From: Doris montereyensis | Lineage: Eukaryota > Mollusca > Gastropoda > Nudibranchia > Dorididae | DNA length: 64,000 nt | Assembly: GCA_037039925.1 (NCBI GenBank) | Contig: JAXRKP010002139.1 | Span: forward strand, 1-64,000 | Direction: 5' to 3' | Shown here: piece after piece, positions 45,971 to 61,000 of the stretch | Layout: each line of letters begins with the position of its first letter | How positions within the stretch are numbered: position 1 is the stretch's first letter | Made by a program: the position numbers and the translations under genes | Notes under the pieces: model-generated | What the model was told of the DNA's origin: nothing | Seen by the model: the letters and a program-made list of their open reading frames with translations, nothing else | Database searches by the model: none

Positions 45971-46093
45971 CAATGAAAATGAATGATGAGAGTAGGCTCA
46001 TGTCAAACGAAAACACAAAAGGAGATAAAGAACAAATATAAGTTGATATAATAATACATTATGGATCATCAACATTAGGCCCCGCACGATAAG
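45100..46093. repeat. Right copy of a 1-kb duplication (partner 25478-26465)
   Basis: Same succession of array variants, then 125 bp matching the distal part of the putative eIF4A 3' UTR. An (AT)n run (45921-45968) stands where the left copy has GATATATTTTAACATAAA. The match stops at about 46093, where the decamer satellite begins. Confidence 0.8.
45921..45968. repeat. (AT)n microsatellite
   Basis: About 24 AT dinucleotides, absent from the partner copy near 26310. Confidence 0.96.
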
Positions 46094-46094
46094 G

Positions 46095-49000
46095 AGCCTT
46101 TTGCAGCCTATCGCTGCCTATCGCAGCCTATCGCAGCCTATCGCCTGTCGCCTATCGCTCTTTATCGCTCTTTATCACTCTTTATCGCTTTTCTCGCTCT
46201 TTATCGCACTTTATCGCTCTTTATCGCTTTTATCGCTCTTTATCGCTCTTTATCGCTCTATATCGTTTTCTTTATCGCTTTTATTGCTCTTTATCGCTCT
46301 TTAGGGCTCTTTAGGGCTCTTTATTGCTCTTTATCGCTCTTTATCGCTTTTTATCTCTCTTTATCGCCCTTTATCGCCCTTTATCGCTCTTTATCGCTCT
46401 TTTTTTCTTTATCGCTCTTTATCGCTCTTTTCGTTTATCGCTCTTTATCGCTCTTTTATCGCTTTTTTGCTCTTTTCGCTCTTTATCGCTCTTTATCGCT
46501 CTTTATTGCTCTTTATCGCTCTTTATCGCTCTTTAGGGCTCTTTATCTTTATCGCTCTATATCGCTCTTTATCGCTCTTTATCGCATCTCTCTTTATCGC
46601 TCTTTATCGCAGCCTATCGCTCTTTATCGGAGCCTATCGCTGCCTATCGCAGCCTATCGCAGCCTATCGGAGCCTATTCGCAGCCTATCGCAGCCTATCT
46701 ATCTATCGCTCTGTATCGCTCTTTATCGCTCTTTATCCTCTTTATCGCTATTTATCGCTCTTTATCGCTTTTTATCGCTCTTTATCGCCCTTTATCGCTC
46801 TTTATCGCTCTTTAGCGCTCTTTATCGCTCTTTATCTCTCTTTATCGCTCTTTATCGCTCTTTATCGCTCTTTATCGGAGCCCTTCGCAGCCTATCGCTG
46901 CCTATCTGACCTATCGCTCCTATCGCTCATCGCCTATCGCAGCCTCTTTAGCCTCTTGCAGCCTATCGCTATCGCTATTTATCGCTCTGTATCGCTCTTT
47001 ATCGCTCTTTATCGCTCTTTATCGCTTTTTATCGCTCTCTCTTTATCGTTCTTTATCGCTCTTTATCGCTCTGTATCGCTCTTTATAGCTCTTTATCGCT
47101 CTTTATCGCTCTTTATCGCTCTTTATCGCTGTTTATCGCTCTTTATCGCTCTTTATCGCTCTTTATCGCTCTTCATCGCTCTTTATCGCTCTTCATCGCT
47201 CTTTATCGCTCTTTATCGCAGCTTATCGCTTTTTCGCATCGTTGTTTATCTCTTTATCGCTCTTTATCGTTCTTTATCGCTCTTTATCGCTCTTTATCGC
47301 TTTTTATTTCTCTTTATCGCTCTTTATCGCTCTTTATCGGTCTTTATCGCTCTTTATCGGCTCCTTTCGCTCTTTATCGCTCTCTCGCGCCTATCGCAGC
47401 CTATCGCAGCTTTATCGCTCTTTATCGCTGCCTATCGCGGCCTATTCTTTTCATATCGTCTATCGCTCTTTATCGCTCTTTATCGCTTTTTATCGCTCTT
47501 TATCGCTATTTATCGCTCTTTATCGCTCTTTATCGCTCTTTATCGCTCTTTATCGCTCTTTATCACTTTTTATTTCTCTTTATCGCTCTTTATCGCTCTT
47601 TATCGCAGCCTATTGCTCTTTATCGGGCTCTTTATCGCTCTTTATCGCTCTTTATCGCTGCCTATCGCTCTTTATCGCAGCCTATCGCAGCCTATCGCAG
47701 CCTATCGCAGCCTATCGCAGCCTATCGCAGCCTATCGCAGCCTATCGCAGCCTATCGCAGCCTATCCTATCACTCTTTATCGCTCTTTATCTTTATCGCT
47801 CATCATCGCTCTTTATCGCTCTTTATAGCTTTTTATATCTCTTTATCGTTCTTTATCTCTTTATCGCTCTTTATCGCTCTTTAATCGCTCTTTATCGCTC
47901 TTTATCGGTCTTTATCGCTCTTTATTTATCGCTCTTTATCGCTCTTTATCGCTTTTTATCGCTCTTTATCGCTCTTTATCGCTCTTTATCGCTCTTTATC
48001 GCTCTTTATCGCTCTTCATCACTCCTTATCGCTCTCTTCATCGCTCTTTATCGATCTTTATCGCTTATTGTTTATCGCTGTTTATCGTTGTTTATCGCTC
48101 TTTATCGCCCTTATCGCTCTTTATCGCTCTTTATCGCTCTTTATCACTCTTTATCACTTTTTATTTCTCTTTATCGCTCTTTATCGCTCTTTATCCTCAG
48201 CCTATCGCTCTTTATCGGAGCCTTTCGCAGCGTATTGCTGCCTATCGCGGCCTATCGCAGCCTATCGCAGCCTATCGCAGCCTATCGCAGCCTATCGCAG
48301 CCTATCGCAGTCTATCGTAGTCTATTTACCGCTCTGACCTATCCTCTTTATCGCCTATCGCTCTTTATCGCTTTTTATCGCTCTTTATCGCTCTTTATCG
48401 CTCTTTATCGCTCTTTATCGCTCTTTATCACTTTTTATTTCTCTTTATCGCTCTTTATCGCTCTTTATCTCCTATTGCTCTTTATCGGAGCCTTTCGCAG
48501 CCTATCGCTGCCTATCGCAGCCTATCGCAGCCTATCGCAGCCTATCACTGCCTAACCTATCGCAGCCTATCGCAGCCTATCGCTCCTATCGCAGCCTATC
48601 GCAGCCTATCGCAGCCTATCGCGCCTATCACTATTTATCACTCTTTATCGCTCTTTATTGGTCTTTATCGCTCTTCATCGCTCTTTATCGCTCTTTATCG
48701 CTTTTTATTTCTCTTTATCGTTCTTTATCGCTCTTTATCGCAGCCTATCGCACTTTATCGGAACCTTTCGCAGCCCATCGCTGCCTATCGCAGCCTATTG
48801 AAGCCTATCGCTGCCTATCGCAGCCTATCGCAGCCTATCGCAGCCTATCGGAGCCTATCGCAGCCTATCTCTCTTTATCGCTCTATTCAGCTCTATCGCT
48901 CTTTATTGCTCTTTATCGCTCTTTATCGCTCTTTATCGCTCTTTATCGCTCTTTATCGTTCTTTATCGCTCTTTATCGCTCTTTATCGCTCTTTATCGTT

Positions 49001-52000
49001 CTTTATCGCTCTTTATCGCTCTTGATCGCTCTTTATCGCTCTTTATCGCTCTTTGTTGCTCGGTATCGCTCTGTGTCGCTCTTTATCACTCTTTATCGCT
49101 CTTTTTCGCTCTTTATTGCTCTATATCGCTCTTTATATCGCTCTTTATCGTTCTTTATCGCTCTTTATCGCTCTTTATCGCTCTTTATCGCTCTTTATCG
49201 CTCTTTATCGCTCTTTATCGCTGGTATCGCTCTGTGTCGCTCTTTATCACTCTTTATCGCTCTTTTTCGCTCTTTATTGCTCTATATCGCTCTTTATCGC
49301 TCTTTATCGCTCTTTATCGCTCTTTATCGCTTTTTATCTCTTTATCGCTTTATCGCCTTTATCGCTCTTTATCGCTCTTTATCGCTCTTTATCGCTCTTT
49401 ATCGCTCTTTATCGCTCTTTATCGCTCTTTATCGCTCTTTATCGCTCTTTATCTCAGCCTATCGCTCTTTATCGGAGCCTTTTACAGCCTTGCTGCCTAT
49501 CGCAGCCTACCGCAGCCTATCGCAGCCTATCGCAGCCTATCGCAGCCTATCCCAGCCTATTGCAGCCTATCGCAGCTTTATCGCGGCCTATCGCTCTTTA
49601 TCGCTCTATCGCTCTTTATCGCTCTTTATCGCTTTTTATCGCTCTTCATCGCTCTGTATCGCTCTTTATCGCTCTTTATCGCTCTTTATCGCTTTTTATC
49701 GCTCTTTTTATCGCTCTTTATCGCTCTTTATCGCTCTTTATCGCTCTTTATCGCTCAGTATCGCTCTTTATTGCTCTTTATCGCAATTTATCTGCTCTTT
49801 ATCGCTCTTTATCGCAGCCTATGCTCTTTATTCTTTATCGCAGCCTATCGTAGCCTATCGCAGCCTATCGCAGCCTATCGCAGCCTATCGCAGCCTATCG
49901 CAGCCTATCGCAGCCTATCGCTCTATCGCAGTTTATCGCTCTTTATCGCTCTTTATCGCTCTTTATCGCTCTTTATCGCTCTGCATCGCTCTTTATCGCT
50001 CGTTATTGCTCTTTATCGCTCTTTTATCGCTCTTTATTGCTCTTTATCGCTCTTCATCGCCCTTTATTGCTCTTTATCGCTCTTTATCGCTCTTTATCGC
50101 TCTTTATCGCCCTTTATCGCTCTTTATCGCTCTTTATCGCTCTTTATCGCTCTTTATCGCTCTTTATCGCTCTTCATCGCTCTTTATCGCTCTTTATCGC
50201 TCTTTATCGCTCTTTATCGCTCTTTATCGCTTTTTATCGCTTTTTATTTCTCTTTATCGCTCTTTATCGCTCTTTATCGCAGCTTTATCGCTCTTTATCG
50301 CTTTCAGCCTATCGCTGCTTTTGCAGCCTATCGGGCCTATCGCAGCCTATCGCTGCTTTATCTCTTTATCGCCATTTAAGCCTATCACAGCCTATCGCAG
50401 CCTATCGCAGCCTATCGCAGCCTATCGCAGCCTATCGCAGCCTATCAGCTATCGCCTATCGCTCTTTATCGCTCTTTATCGCTCTTTATCGCTCTTTATC
50501 GCTCTTTATCGCTCTTTATCGCTCTTTATCGCTCTTTATCGCTCTTTATCGCTCTTTATCGCTCTTTATCGCTCTTTATCGCTCTTTATCGCTCTTTATC
50601 GCTCTTTATCGCTCTTTATCGCTCTTTATCGCTCTTTATCGCTCTTTATCGCTTTATCGCTCTTTATCGCTCTTTATCGCTCTTTATCGCTCTTTATCGC
50701 TCTTTATCGCTTTTATCGCTCTTTATCGCTCTTTATCACTTTTCATCGCTCTTTATCGCTCTTTATCGCTCTTTATCGCTCTTTATCGCTCTTTATCGGA
50801 GCCTATCGCAGCCTATCGCTGCCTATCGCAGCCTATCGCTGCCTATCGCAGCCTATCGCAGCTTATATCGCCTATTAGTCTATCGAAGCCTATCGCAGCC
50901 TATCGCAGCCTATCGCAGCCTATCGCTCTTTATCGCTCTTTATCGCTCTTTATCGCTCTTTATCGCTCTTTATCGCTCTTATCGCTCTTTATCGCTCTTT
51001 ATCGCTTTTTATTTCTCTTTATCGCTCTTTATCGCTCTTTATCGCAGCCTATCGCTCTTTATCGGAGCCTTTCGCAGCCTATCGCAGCCTATCGCAGCCT
51101 ATCGCAGCCTATCGCAGCCTATCGCAGCCTATCGCAGCCTATCGCAGCCTATCGCTCTTTATCGCTCTTTATCGCTCTTTATCGCTCTTTATCGCTCTTT
51201 ATCGCTCTTTATCGCTCTTTATCGCTCTTTATCGCTCTTTATCGCTCTTTATCGCTCTTTATCGCTCTTTATCGCTCTTTATCGCTCTTTATCGCTCTTT
51301 ATCGCTCTTTTTATCGCTTTTTATCGCTCTTTATCGCTCTTTATCGCTCTTTATCGCTCTTTATCGCGCTTTATCGCTCTTTATCGCTCTCTTTATCGCT
51401 CTTTATCGCTCTTTATCGCTCTTTATCGCTCTTTATCGCAGCCTATCGCTCTTTATAGCCTTTCGCAGCCTATCGCTGCCTTTATCGCTGCCTATCGCAG
51501 CCTATCGCAGCCTATCGCAGCCTATCGCAGCCTATCGCAGCCTATCGCAGCCTTATCGCTCTTTATCGCTCTTTATCGCTCTTTATCGCTCTTTTATCGC
51601 TCTTTATCGCTCTTTATCGCTCTTCCTATCGCTCTTTATCGCTCTTTATCGCTCTTTATCGCTCTTTATCGCTCTTTATCGCTCTTTATCGCTCTTTATC
51701 GCTCTTTATCGCTTTTATCTCTCTTTATCGCTCTTTATCGCAGCCTATCGCTCTTTATCGCTCTATCGCAGCCTATCGCCTTTATCAGCCTATATCGCAG
51801 CCTATCGCATCGCTATCTTTATCGCTCTTTATCGCTCTTTATCGCTCTTTATCGCTCTTTATCGCTCTTTATCGCTCTTTATCGCTCTGCATCGCTCTTT
51901 ATCGCTCTTTATCGCTCTTTATCGCTCTTTTTCGCTCTTTATTGCTCTTTATCGCTCTTCATCGCCCTTTATCGCTCTTTATCGCTCTTTATCGCTCTTT

Positions 52001-55000
52001 ATCGCTCTTTATCGCTCTTTATCGCTCTTTATCGCTCTTCATCGCTCTTTATCGCTCTTTATCGCTCTTTATCGCTCTTTATCGCTCTTTATCGCTCTTT
52101 ATCGCTCTTTATCGCTCTTTATCGCTTTTTATCGCTCTTTATCGCTCTTTATCGCAGCCTATCGCTCTTTATCGCAGCCTATCGCAGCCTATCGCAGCCT
52201 ATCGCTCTTTATCGCATCGCTCTTTATCGCAGCCTATCGCAGCCTATCGCAGCCTATCGCAGCCTATCGCAGCCTATCGCTCTTTATCGCTCTTTATCGC
52301 TCTTTATCGCTCTTTATCGCTCTTTATCGCTCTTTATCGCTCTTTATCGCTCTTTATCGCTCTTTATCGCTCTTTATCGCTCTTTATCGCTCTTTATCGC
52401 TCTTTAGGGCTCTTTAGGGCTCTTTATCGCTCTTTATCGCTCTTTATCGCTTTTTATCTCTCTTTATCGCTCTTTATCGCAGCCTATCGCTTTATCGCAG
52501 CCTATCGCAGCCTATCGCAGCCTATCGCTATTTATCGCTCTGTATCGCTCTTTATCGCTCTTTATCGCTCTTTATCGCTCTTTATCGCTCTTTATCGCTC
52601 TTTATCGCTCTTTATCGCTCTTTATCGCTCTTTATCGCTCTTTATCGCTCTTTTTCGCTCTTTATCGCTCTTTATCGTTCTTTATCGCTCTTTATCGCTC
52701 TTTATCGCTCTTTATCGCTCTTTATCGCTCTTTATCGCTCTTTATTATCGCTCTTTATCGCCTTTATCGCTCTTTATCGCTCTTTATCGCCCTTTATCGC
52801 TCTTTATCGCTCTTTATCGCTCTTTATCGCTCTTTATCGCTCTTTATCGCTCTCTTTATCGCTCTTATCGCTCTTTCGCTCTTTATCGATCTTTATCGAT
52901 CTTTATCGCTCTTTATCGCTCTTTATCGCTCTTTATCGCTCTTTATCGCTCTTTATCGCTCTCTTTATCGCTCTTTATCGCTCTTTATCGCTCTTTATCG
53001 CTCTTTATCGCTCTTTATCGCTCTTTATCGCTCTTTATCGCTCTTTATCGCTTTTATCTCTCTTTATCGCTCTTTATCGCAGCCTATCGCTCTTTATCGC
53101 TCTTTATCGGAGCCTATCGCAGCCTATCGCCTATCGCAGCCTATCGCAGCCTATCGCAGCCTATCGCTATTTATCGCTCTTTATCGCTCTTTATCGCTCT
53201 TTATCACTCTTTATCGCTCTTTATCGCTCTTTATCGCTCTTTATCGCTCTTTATCGCTCTTTATCGCTCTTTATCTCTTTATCGCTCTTTATCGCTCTTT
53301 ATCGCTTTTTATCTCTCTTTATCGCTCTTTATCGGAGCCTATCGCTCTTTATCGGAGCCTTTCGCAGCCTATCGCTGCCTATCGCAGCCTATCGCAGCCT
53401 ATCGCAGCCTATCGCAGCCTATCGCAGCCTATCGCTCCTATCGCTCTTTATCGCTCTTTATCGCTCTTTATCGCGCTTTATCGCTCTTTATCGCTCTTTA
53501 TCGCTCTTTATCGCTCTTTATCGCTCTTTATCGCTCTTTATCGCTCTTTATCGCTCTTTATCGCTCTTTATCGCTCTTTATCGCTCTTCATCGCTCTTTA
53601 TCGCTCTTTATCGCTCTTTATCGCTCTTTATCGATCTTTATCGCTCTTTATCGCTCTTTAGCGCTTTTTATCGCTCTTTATCGCTGTTTATCGCTCTTTA
53701 TCGCTCTTTATCGCTCTTTATCGATCTTTATCGCTCTTTATCACTTTTATCGCTCTTTATCGCTCTTTATCGCTCTTTATCGTTCTTTATCGCTCTTTAT
53801 CGCTCTTTATCGCTCTTTATCGCTCTTTATCGCTCTTTATCGCTCTTTATCGCTCTTTATCGCTCTTTATCGCTCTTTATTATCTCTTTATCGCTCTTTA
53901 TCGCTCTTTATCGCTCTTTATCAAAGCTTTATCGCAGCCTATCGCTCTTTATCGCAGCCTATCGCAGCCTATCGCTGCCTATCGCAGCCTATCGCTGCCT
54001 ATCGCAGCCTATCGCAGCCTATCGCAGCCTATCGTAGTCTATCGCAGCCTATCGCAGCCTATCGCAGCCTATCGCTCCTATCGCTCTTTATCGCTCTTTA
54101 TCGCTCTTTATCGCTCTTTATCGCTCTTTATCGCTCTTTATCGCTCTTTATTATCGCTCTTTATCGCTCTTTATCGCTTTTTATCGCTCTTTATCGCTTT
54201 TTATCGCTCTTTATCGCTTTTTATCGGATCGCTTTTATCGCAGCCTATCGCTCTTTATCGCAGCCTATCGCAGCCTATCGCAGCCTATATCAGCTCTTCG
54301 CTCTTTATCGCTCTTTATCGCTCTTTATCGCTCTTTATCGCTCTTTATCGCTCTTTATCGCTTTTATCGCTCTTTATCGCTCTTTATCGCTCTTTATCGC
54401 TCTTTATCGCTCTTTATCGCTCTTTATCGCTCTTTATCGCTCTTTATCTCTTTATCGCTCTTTATCGCTCTTTATCGCTCTTTATCGCTCTTTATCGCTC
54501 TTTATCGCTCTTTATCGCTCTTTATCGCTCTTTATCGCTATCGCTCTTTATCGCAGCCTATCGCTCTTTATCGGAGCCTATCGCAGCCTATCGCTCTTTA
54601 TCGCAGCTCTATCGCTCTTTATCGCTCTGTATCGCTCTTTATCGCTCTTTATCGCTCTTTATCGCTCTTTATCGCTCTTTATCGCTCTTTATCGCTCTTT
54701 ATCGCTCTTTATCGCTCTTTATCGCTCTTTATCGCTCTTTATCGCTCTTTCGTTGCTCTATATCGTTCGCAGTATCGCTCCTATCGCTCTTTATCGCTCT
54801 TTATCGCTATTTATCGCTCTTTATCGCTCTTTATCGCTCTTTATCGCTCTTTATCGCTCTTTATCGCTCTTTATCGCTGCCTATCGCTCTTTATCGCTCT
54901 TTATCGCTCTTTATCGCTCTTTATCGCTCTTTATCGCTCTTTATCGCTCTTTATCGCTCTTTATCGCTCTTTATCGCTCTTTATCGCTCTTTATCGCTCT

Positions 55001-58000
55001 TTATCGCTCTTTATCGCTCTTTATCGCTCTTTATCGTTCTTTATCGCTCTTTATCGCTCTTTATCGCTCTTTATCGCTCTTTATCGCCTCTTTATCGCTC
55101 TTTATCGCTCTTTATCGCTCTTTATCGCTCTTTATCGCTCTTTATCGCTTTTTATCTCTCTTTATCGCTCTTTATCGCAGCCTATCGCTCTTTATCGGCT
55201 CCTATCGCTCCTATCGCAGCCTATCGCAGCCTATCGCAGCCTATATCAGCCTATCGCAACCTATCGCAGCCTATCGCTATTTATCGCTCTTTATCGCTCT
55301 TTATCGCTCTTTATCGCTCTTTATCGCTCTTTATCGCTCTTTATCGCTCTTTATCGCTCTTTATCGCTCTTTATCGCTCTTTATCGCTTTTTATTTCTCT
55401 TTATCGCTCTTTATAGCCTATCGCTCTTTATCGGAGCTCTTCGCAGCCTATCGCTGCCTATCGCAGCCTATCGCAGCTTATCGCAGCCTATCGCAGCCTA
55501 TCGCAGCCTATCGCAGCCTATCGCAGCCTATCGCAGCCTATCGCAGCCTATATTTATCGCTCTTTATCGCTCTTTATCGCTCTTTATCGCTCTTTATCGC
55601 TCTTTATCGCTCTTTATCGCTCTTTATCGCTCTTTATCGCTCTTTATCGCTCTTTATCGCTCTTTATCGCTCTTTATCGCTCTTTATCGCTCTTTATCTT
55701 TATATCGCTCTTTATCGCTCTTTATCGCTCTTTATCGCTCTTTATCGCTCTTTATCGCTCTTTATCGCTCTTTATCGCTCTTTATCGCTCTTTATCGCTC
55801 TTTATCGCTCTTTATCGCAGCCTATCGCTCTTTATCGGAGCTCTATCGCAGCCTATCGCGCTATCGCAGCCTATCGCAGCCTATCGCAGCCTATCGCAGC
55901 CTATCGCAGCCTATCGCAGCCTATCGCAGCCTATCGCTATTTATCGCTCTATCGCTCTTTATCGCTCTTTATCGCTCTTTATCTCTCTTTATCGCTCTTT
56001 ATCGCTCTTTATCGCTCTTTATCGCTCTTTATCGCTCTTTATCGCTATTTATCGCTCTTTATCGCTCTTTATCGCTCTTTATCGCTCTTTATCGCTCTTT
56101 ATCGCTCTTTATCGCTCTTTATCGCTCTTTATCGCTCTTTATCGCTCTTTATCGCTCTTTATCGCTCTTTATCGCTCTTTATCGCTCTTTATCGCTCTTT
56201 ATCGCTCTTTATCGCTCTTTATCGCTCTTTATCGCTCTTTATCACTTTTTATTTCTCTTTATCGCTCTTTATCGCTCTTTATCGCAGCCTATCGCTTTTT
56301 ATCGGAGCCTTTCGCAGCCTATCGCTGCCTATCGCAGCCTATCGCAGCCTATCGCAGTCTATCGCAACCTATCGCTGCCTATCGAAGCCTATCGCAGCCT
56401 ATCGCTATTTATCGCTCTTGTCGCTCTTTATCGCTCTTTATCATCTCTTTATCGCTCTTTATCTTTCTTTATCGCCCTTTATCGCTCTTTATCGCTCTTT
56501 ATCGCTCTTTATCGCTCTTTATCGCTCTTTATCGCTCTTTATCGCTCTTTATCGCTCTTTATCGCTCTTTATCGCTCTTTATCGCTTTATCGCTCTTTAT
56601 CGCTCTTTATCGCTCTTTATCGCTCTCTTTTTCGCTCTTTGTCGTTCTTTATCGCTCTTTATTGCTCTTTATCGCTCTTTATTGCTCTTTATCGCTCTTT
56701 AGGGCTCTTTAGGGCTCTTTATCGCTCTTTATCGCTCTTTATCGCTTTTTATCTCTCTTTATCGCTCTTTATCGCAGCCTATCGCTCTTTATTTGAGCCT
56801 ATCGCTGCCTATCGCAGCCTATCAGCCTATCGCAGCCTATCGCAGTCTATCGCAGCCTATCGCAGCCTATCGCAGCCTATCGCAGCCTATCGCTATTTAT
56901 CGCTCTTTATCGCTCTTAATCGCTCTGTTTATCGCTCTTTATCGCTCTTTATCGCTCTTTATCGCTCTTTATCGCTCTTTATCGCTCTTTATCGCTCTTT
57001 ATCGCTCTTTATCGCTCTTTATCGCTCTTTATCGCTCTTTATCGCTCTTTATCGCTCTTTATCGCTCTTTATCGCTCTTTATCGCTTATCGCTCTTTATC
57101 GCTCTTTATCGCTCTTTATCGCTCTTTATCGCTCTTTATTGCTCTTTATCGCTCTTTATCGCTTTAGGGTTCTTTCGCTCTTTATCGCTCTTTATCGCTC
57201 TTTATCGCTTTTTATCGCTCTTTATCGCTCTTTATCGCTCTTTATCGCTCTTTATCGAGCCTATCGCTCTTTATCGCAGCCTATCGCAGCCTCGCAGCCT
57301 ATCGCAGCTATCGCAGCCTATCGCAGCCTATCGCAGCCTATCGCTATTTATCGCTCTTTATCGCTCTTTATCGCTCTTTATCGCTCTTTATCGCTCTTTA
57401 TCGCTCTTTATCGCTCTTTATTGCTCTTTATCGCTCTTTATCGCTCTTTATCGCTCTTTATCGCTTTTTATTTCTTTATCGCTCTTTATCGCAGCCTATC
57501 GCTCTTTATCGGAGCCCTTCGCAGCCTATCGCTCTTTATCGCAGCCTATCGCAGCTTTCGCAGCCTATCGCAGCCTATCGCTGCCTATTGCAGCCTATCG
57601 CAGCCTATATCGCCAATCGCTTTATCGCTCTTTATCGCTATTTATCGCTCTTTATCGCTCTTTATCGCTCTTTATTTATCGCTCTTTATCGCTCTTTATC
57701 GCTCTTTATCGCTCTTTATCGCTCTTTATCGCTCTTTATCGCTCCTATCGCTCTTTATCGCTCTTTATCGCTCTTTATCGCTCTTTATCGCTCTTTATCG
57801 CTCTTTATCGCTCTTTATCGCTCTTTATCGCTCTTTATCGCTCTTTATCGCTCTTTATCGCTCTTTATCGCTCTTCATCGCTCTTTATCGCTCTTTATCG
57901 CTCTTTATCGCTCTTTTATCGCTCTTTATCGCTCTTTATCGCTCTTTATCGCTCTTTATCGCTCTTTATCGCAGCCTATCGCTTCTTATCGCTCTTTATC

Positions 58001-61000
58001 GCAGCCTATCGCAGCCTATCGCAGCCTATCGCAGCCTATCGCAGCCTATCAGCCTATCAGCCTATCGCAGCCTATCGCAGCCTATCGCTCTTTATCGCTC
58101 TTTATCGCTCTTTATCGCTCTTTATCGCTCTTTATCGCTCTTTATCGCTCTTTATCGCTCTTAATCGCTCTTTATCGCTCTTTATCGCTCTTTATCGCTC
58201 TTTATCGCTCTTTATCGCTCTTTATCGCTCTTTATCGCTCTTTATCGCTCTTTATCGCAGCTTATCGCTTTCTTTATCGCTCTTTATCGCTCTTTATCGC
58301 TCTTTATCGCTCTTTATCGCTCTTTATCGCTCTTTATCGCTCTTTATCGCTCTTTATCGCTCTTTATCGCTCTTTATCGCTCTTCATCGCTCTTTATCGC
58401 TCTTTTTATCGCTCTTCATCGCTCTTTATCGCTCTTTATCGCTCTTTATCGCTCTTTATCGCTCTTTATCGCTCTTTATCGCTCTTTATCGCTCTTTATC
58501 GCTCTTTATCGCTCTTTATCGCAGCCTATCGCTCTTTATCGGAGCCCTTCGCAGCCTATCGCTGCCTATCGCAGCCTATCGCAGCCTATCGCAGCCTATC
58601 GCAGCCTATCGCAGCCTATCGCAGCCTATCGCTCCTATCGCTCTTTATCGCTCTTTATCGCTCTTTATCGCTCTTTATCGCTCTTTATCGCTCTTTATCG
58701 CTCTTTATCGCTCTTTATCGCTCTTTATCGCTCTTTATCGCTCTTTATCGCTCTTTATCGCTCTTTATCGCTCTTTATCGCTCTTTATCGCTCTTCATCG
58801 CTCTTTATCGCTCTTTATCGCTTTTTATCGCTCTTTATCGCTCTTTATCGCTCTTTATCGCTCTTTATCGCTCTTTATCGCTCTTTATCGCTCTTTATTG
58901 CTCTTTATCGCTCTTTATCGCTCTTTATCGCTTTTAGCCTATCGCTCTTTATCGCTCTTTATCGCTCTTTATCGCTCTTTATCGCTCTTTATCGGAGAGC
59001 CTTTCGCTTTATCGCTCTTTATCGCTCTATCGCAGCCTATCGCTCTTTATCGCTCTTATCGCTCTTTATCGCTCTTTATCGCTCTTTATCGCTCTTTATC
59101 GCTCTTTATCGCTCTTTATCGCTCTTTATCGCTCTTTATCGCTCTTTATCGCTCTTTATCGCTCTTTATCGCTCTTTATCGCTCTTTATCGCTCTTTTCG
59201 CAGCCTATCGCTCTATCGCAGCCTATCGCAGCCTTTATCGCTCTTTATCGCTCGGCCTATCGCTCTTTATCGCTCTTTATCGCTCTTTATCGCTCTTTAT
59301 CGCTCTTTATCGCTCTTTATCGCTCTTTATCGCTCTTTATCGCTCTTTATCGCTCTTTATCGCTCTTCATCGCTCTTTATCGCTCTTTATCGCTCTTTAT
59401 CGCTCTTTATCGCTCTTTATCGCTCTTTATCGCTCTTTATCGCTCTTTATCTTTTTCTCTTTATCGCTCTTTATCGCAGCCTATCGCAGCCTATTATCTA
59501 TCGCTATTTATCGCTCTATCGCAGCCTATCGCAGCCTATCGCAGCCTATCGCAGCCTATCGCTCTTTATCGCTCTTTATCGCTCTTTATCGCTCTTTATC
59601 GCTCTTTATCGCTCTTTATCGCTCTTTATCGCTCTTTATCGCTCTTTATCGCTCTTTATCGCTCTTTATCGCTCTTTATCGCTCTTTATCGCTCTTTATC
59701 GCTCTTTATCGCTCTTTATCGCTCTTTATCGCTCTTTATCGCTCTTTATCGCTCTTTATCGCTCTATTATCTAGCTCTTTTATCAGCCTTCAGCTCTTTA
59801 TCGCCCTTTATCGCTCTTTATCGCTCTTTATCGCTCTTTATCGCAGCCTATCGCTCTTTATCGCTCTTTATCGCTCCTATCGCTGCCTATCGCAGCCTAT
59901 CGCAGCTTTATCGCTCTATCGCAGCCTATCGCAGCCTATCGCAGCCTATCGCTCTTTATCGCTCTTTATCGCTCTTTATCGCTCTTTATCGCTCTTTATC
60001 GCTCTTTATCGCTCTTTATCGCTCTTTATCGCTCTTTATCGCTCTTTATCGCTCTTTATCGCTCTTTATCGCTTTTTATCGCAGCCTATCGCTCTTTATC
60101 GCAGCTATCGCAGCTTCTATCGCAGCCTTTATCGCAGCCTATCGCAGCCTATCGCTCCTATCGCAGCCTATCGCAGCCTATCTTTATCGCTCTTTATCGC
60201 TCTTTATCGCTCTTTATCGCTCTTTATCGCTCTTTATCGCTCTTTATCGCTCTTTATCGCTCTTTATCGCTCTTTATCGCTCTTTATCGCTCTTTATCGC
60301 TCTTTATCGCTCTTTATCGCTCTTTATCGCTCTTTATCGCTCTTTATCGCAGCCTTTCGCAGCCTATCGCAGCCTTCGCAGCCTATCGCAGCCTATCGCA
60401 GCCTATCGCAGCCTATCGCAGCCTATCGCTATCGTTCTATCGCTCTTTATCGCCTTATCGCTCTTTATCGCTCTTTATCGCTTATCGCTCTTTATCGCTC
60501 TTTATCGCTCTTTATCGCTCTTTATCGCTCTTTATCGCTCTTTATCGCTCTTTATCGCTCTTTATCGCTCTTTATCTCTTTATCGCTCTTTATCGCTCTT
60601 TATCGCTCTTTATCGCTCTTTATCGCTCTTTATCGCTCTTTATCGCTCTTTATCGCTCTTTATCGCTCTTTATCGCTCTTTATCGCTCTTTATCGCTATC
60701 GCTCTTTATCGGCTCTTTATCGCTCTTTATCGCAGCCTATCGCCTATCGCTCCTATCGCAGCCTTTATCGCTCTTTATCGCTCTTTATCGCTCTTTATCG
60801 CTCTTTATCGCTCTTTATCGCTCTTTATCGCTCTTTATCGTCTCTTTATCGCTCTTTATCGCTCTTTATCGCTCTTTATCGCTCTTTATCGCTCTTTATC
60901 GCTCTTTATCGCTCTTTATCGCTCTTTATCGCTTTCTTTATCGCTCTTTATCGCAGCCTATCGCTCTTTATCGGAGCCTTATCGCTCCTATCGCAGCCTA

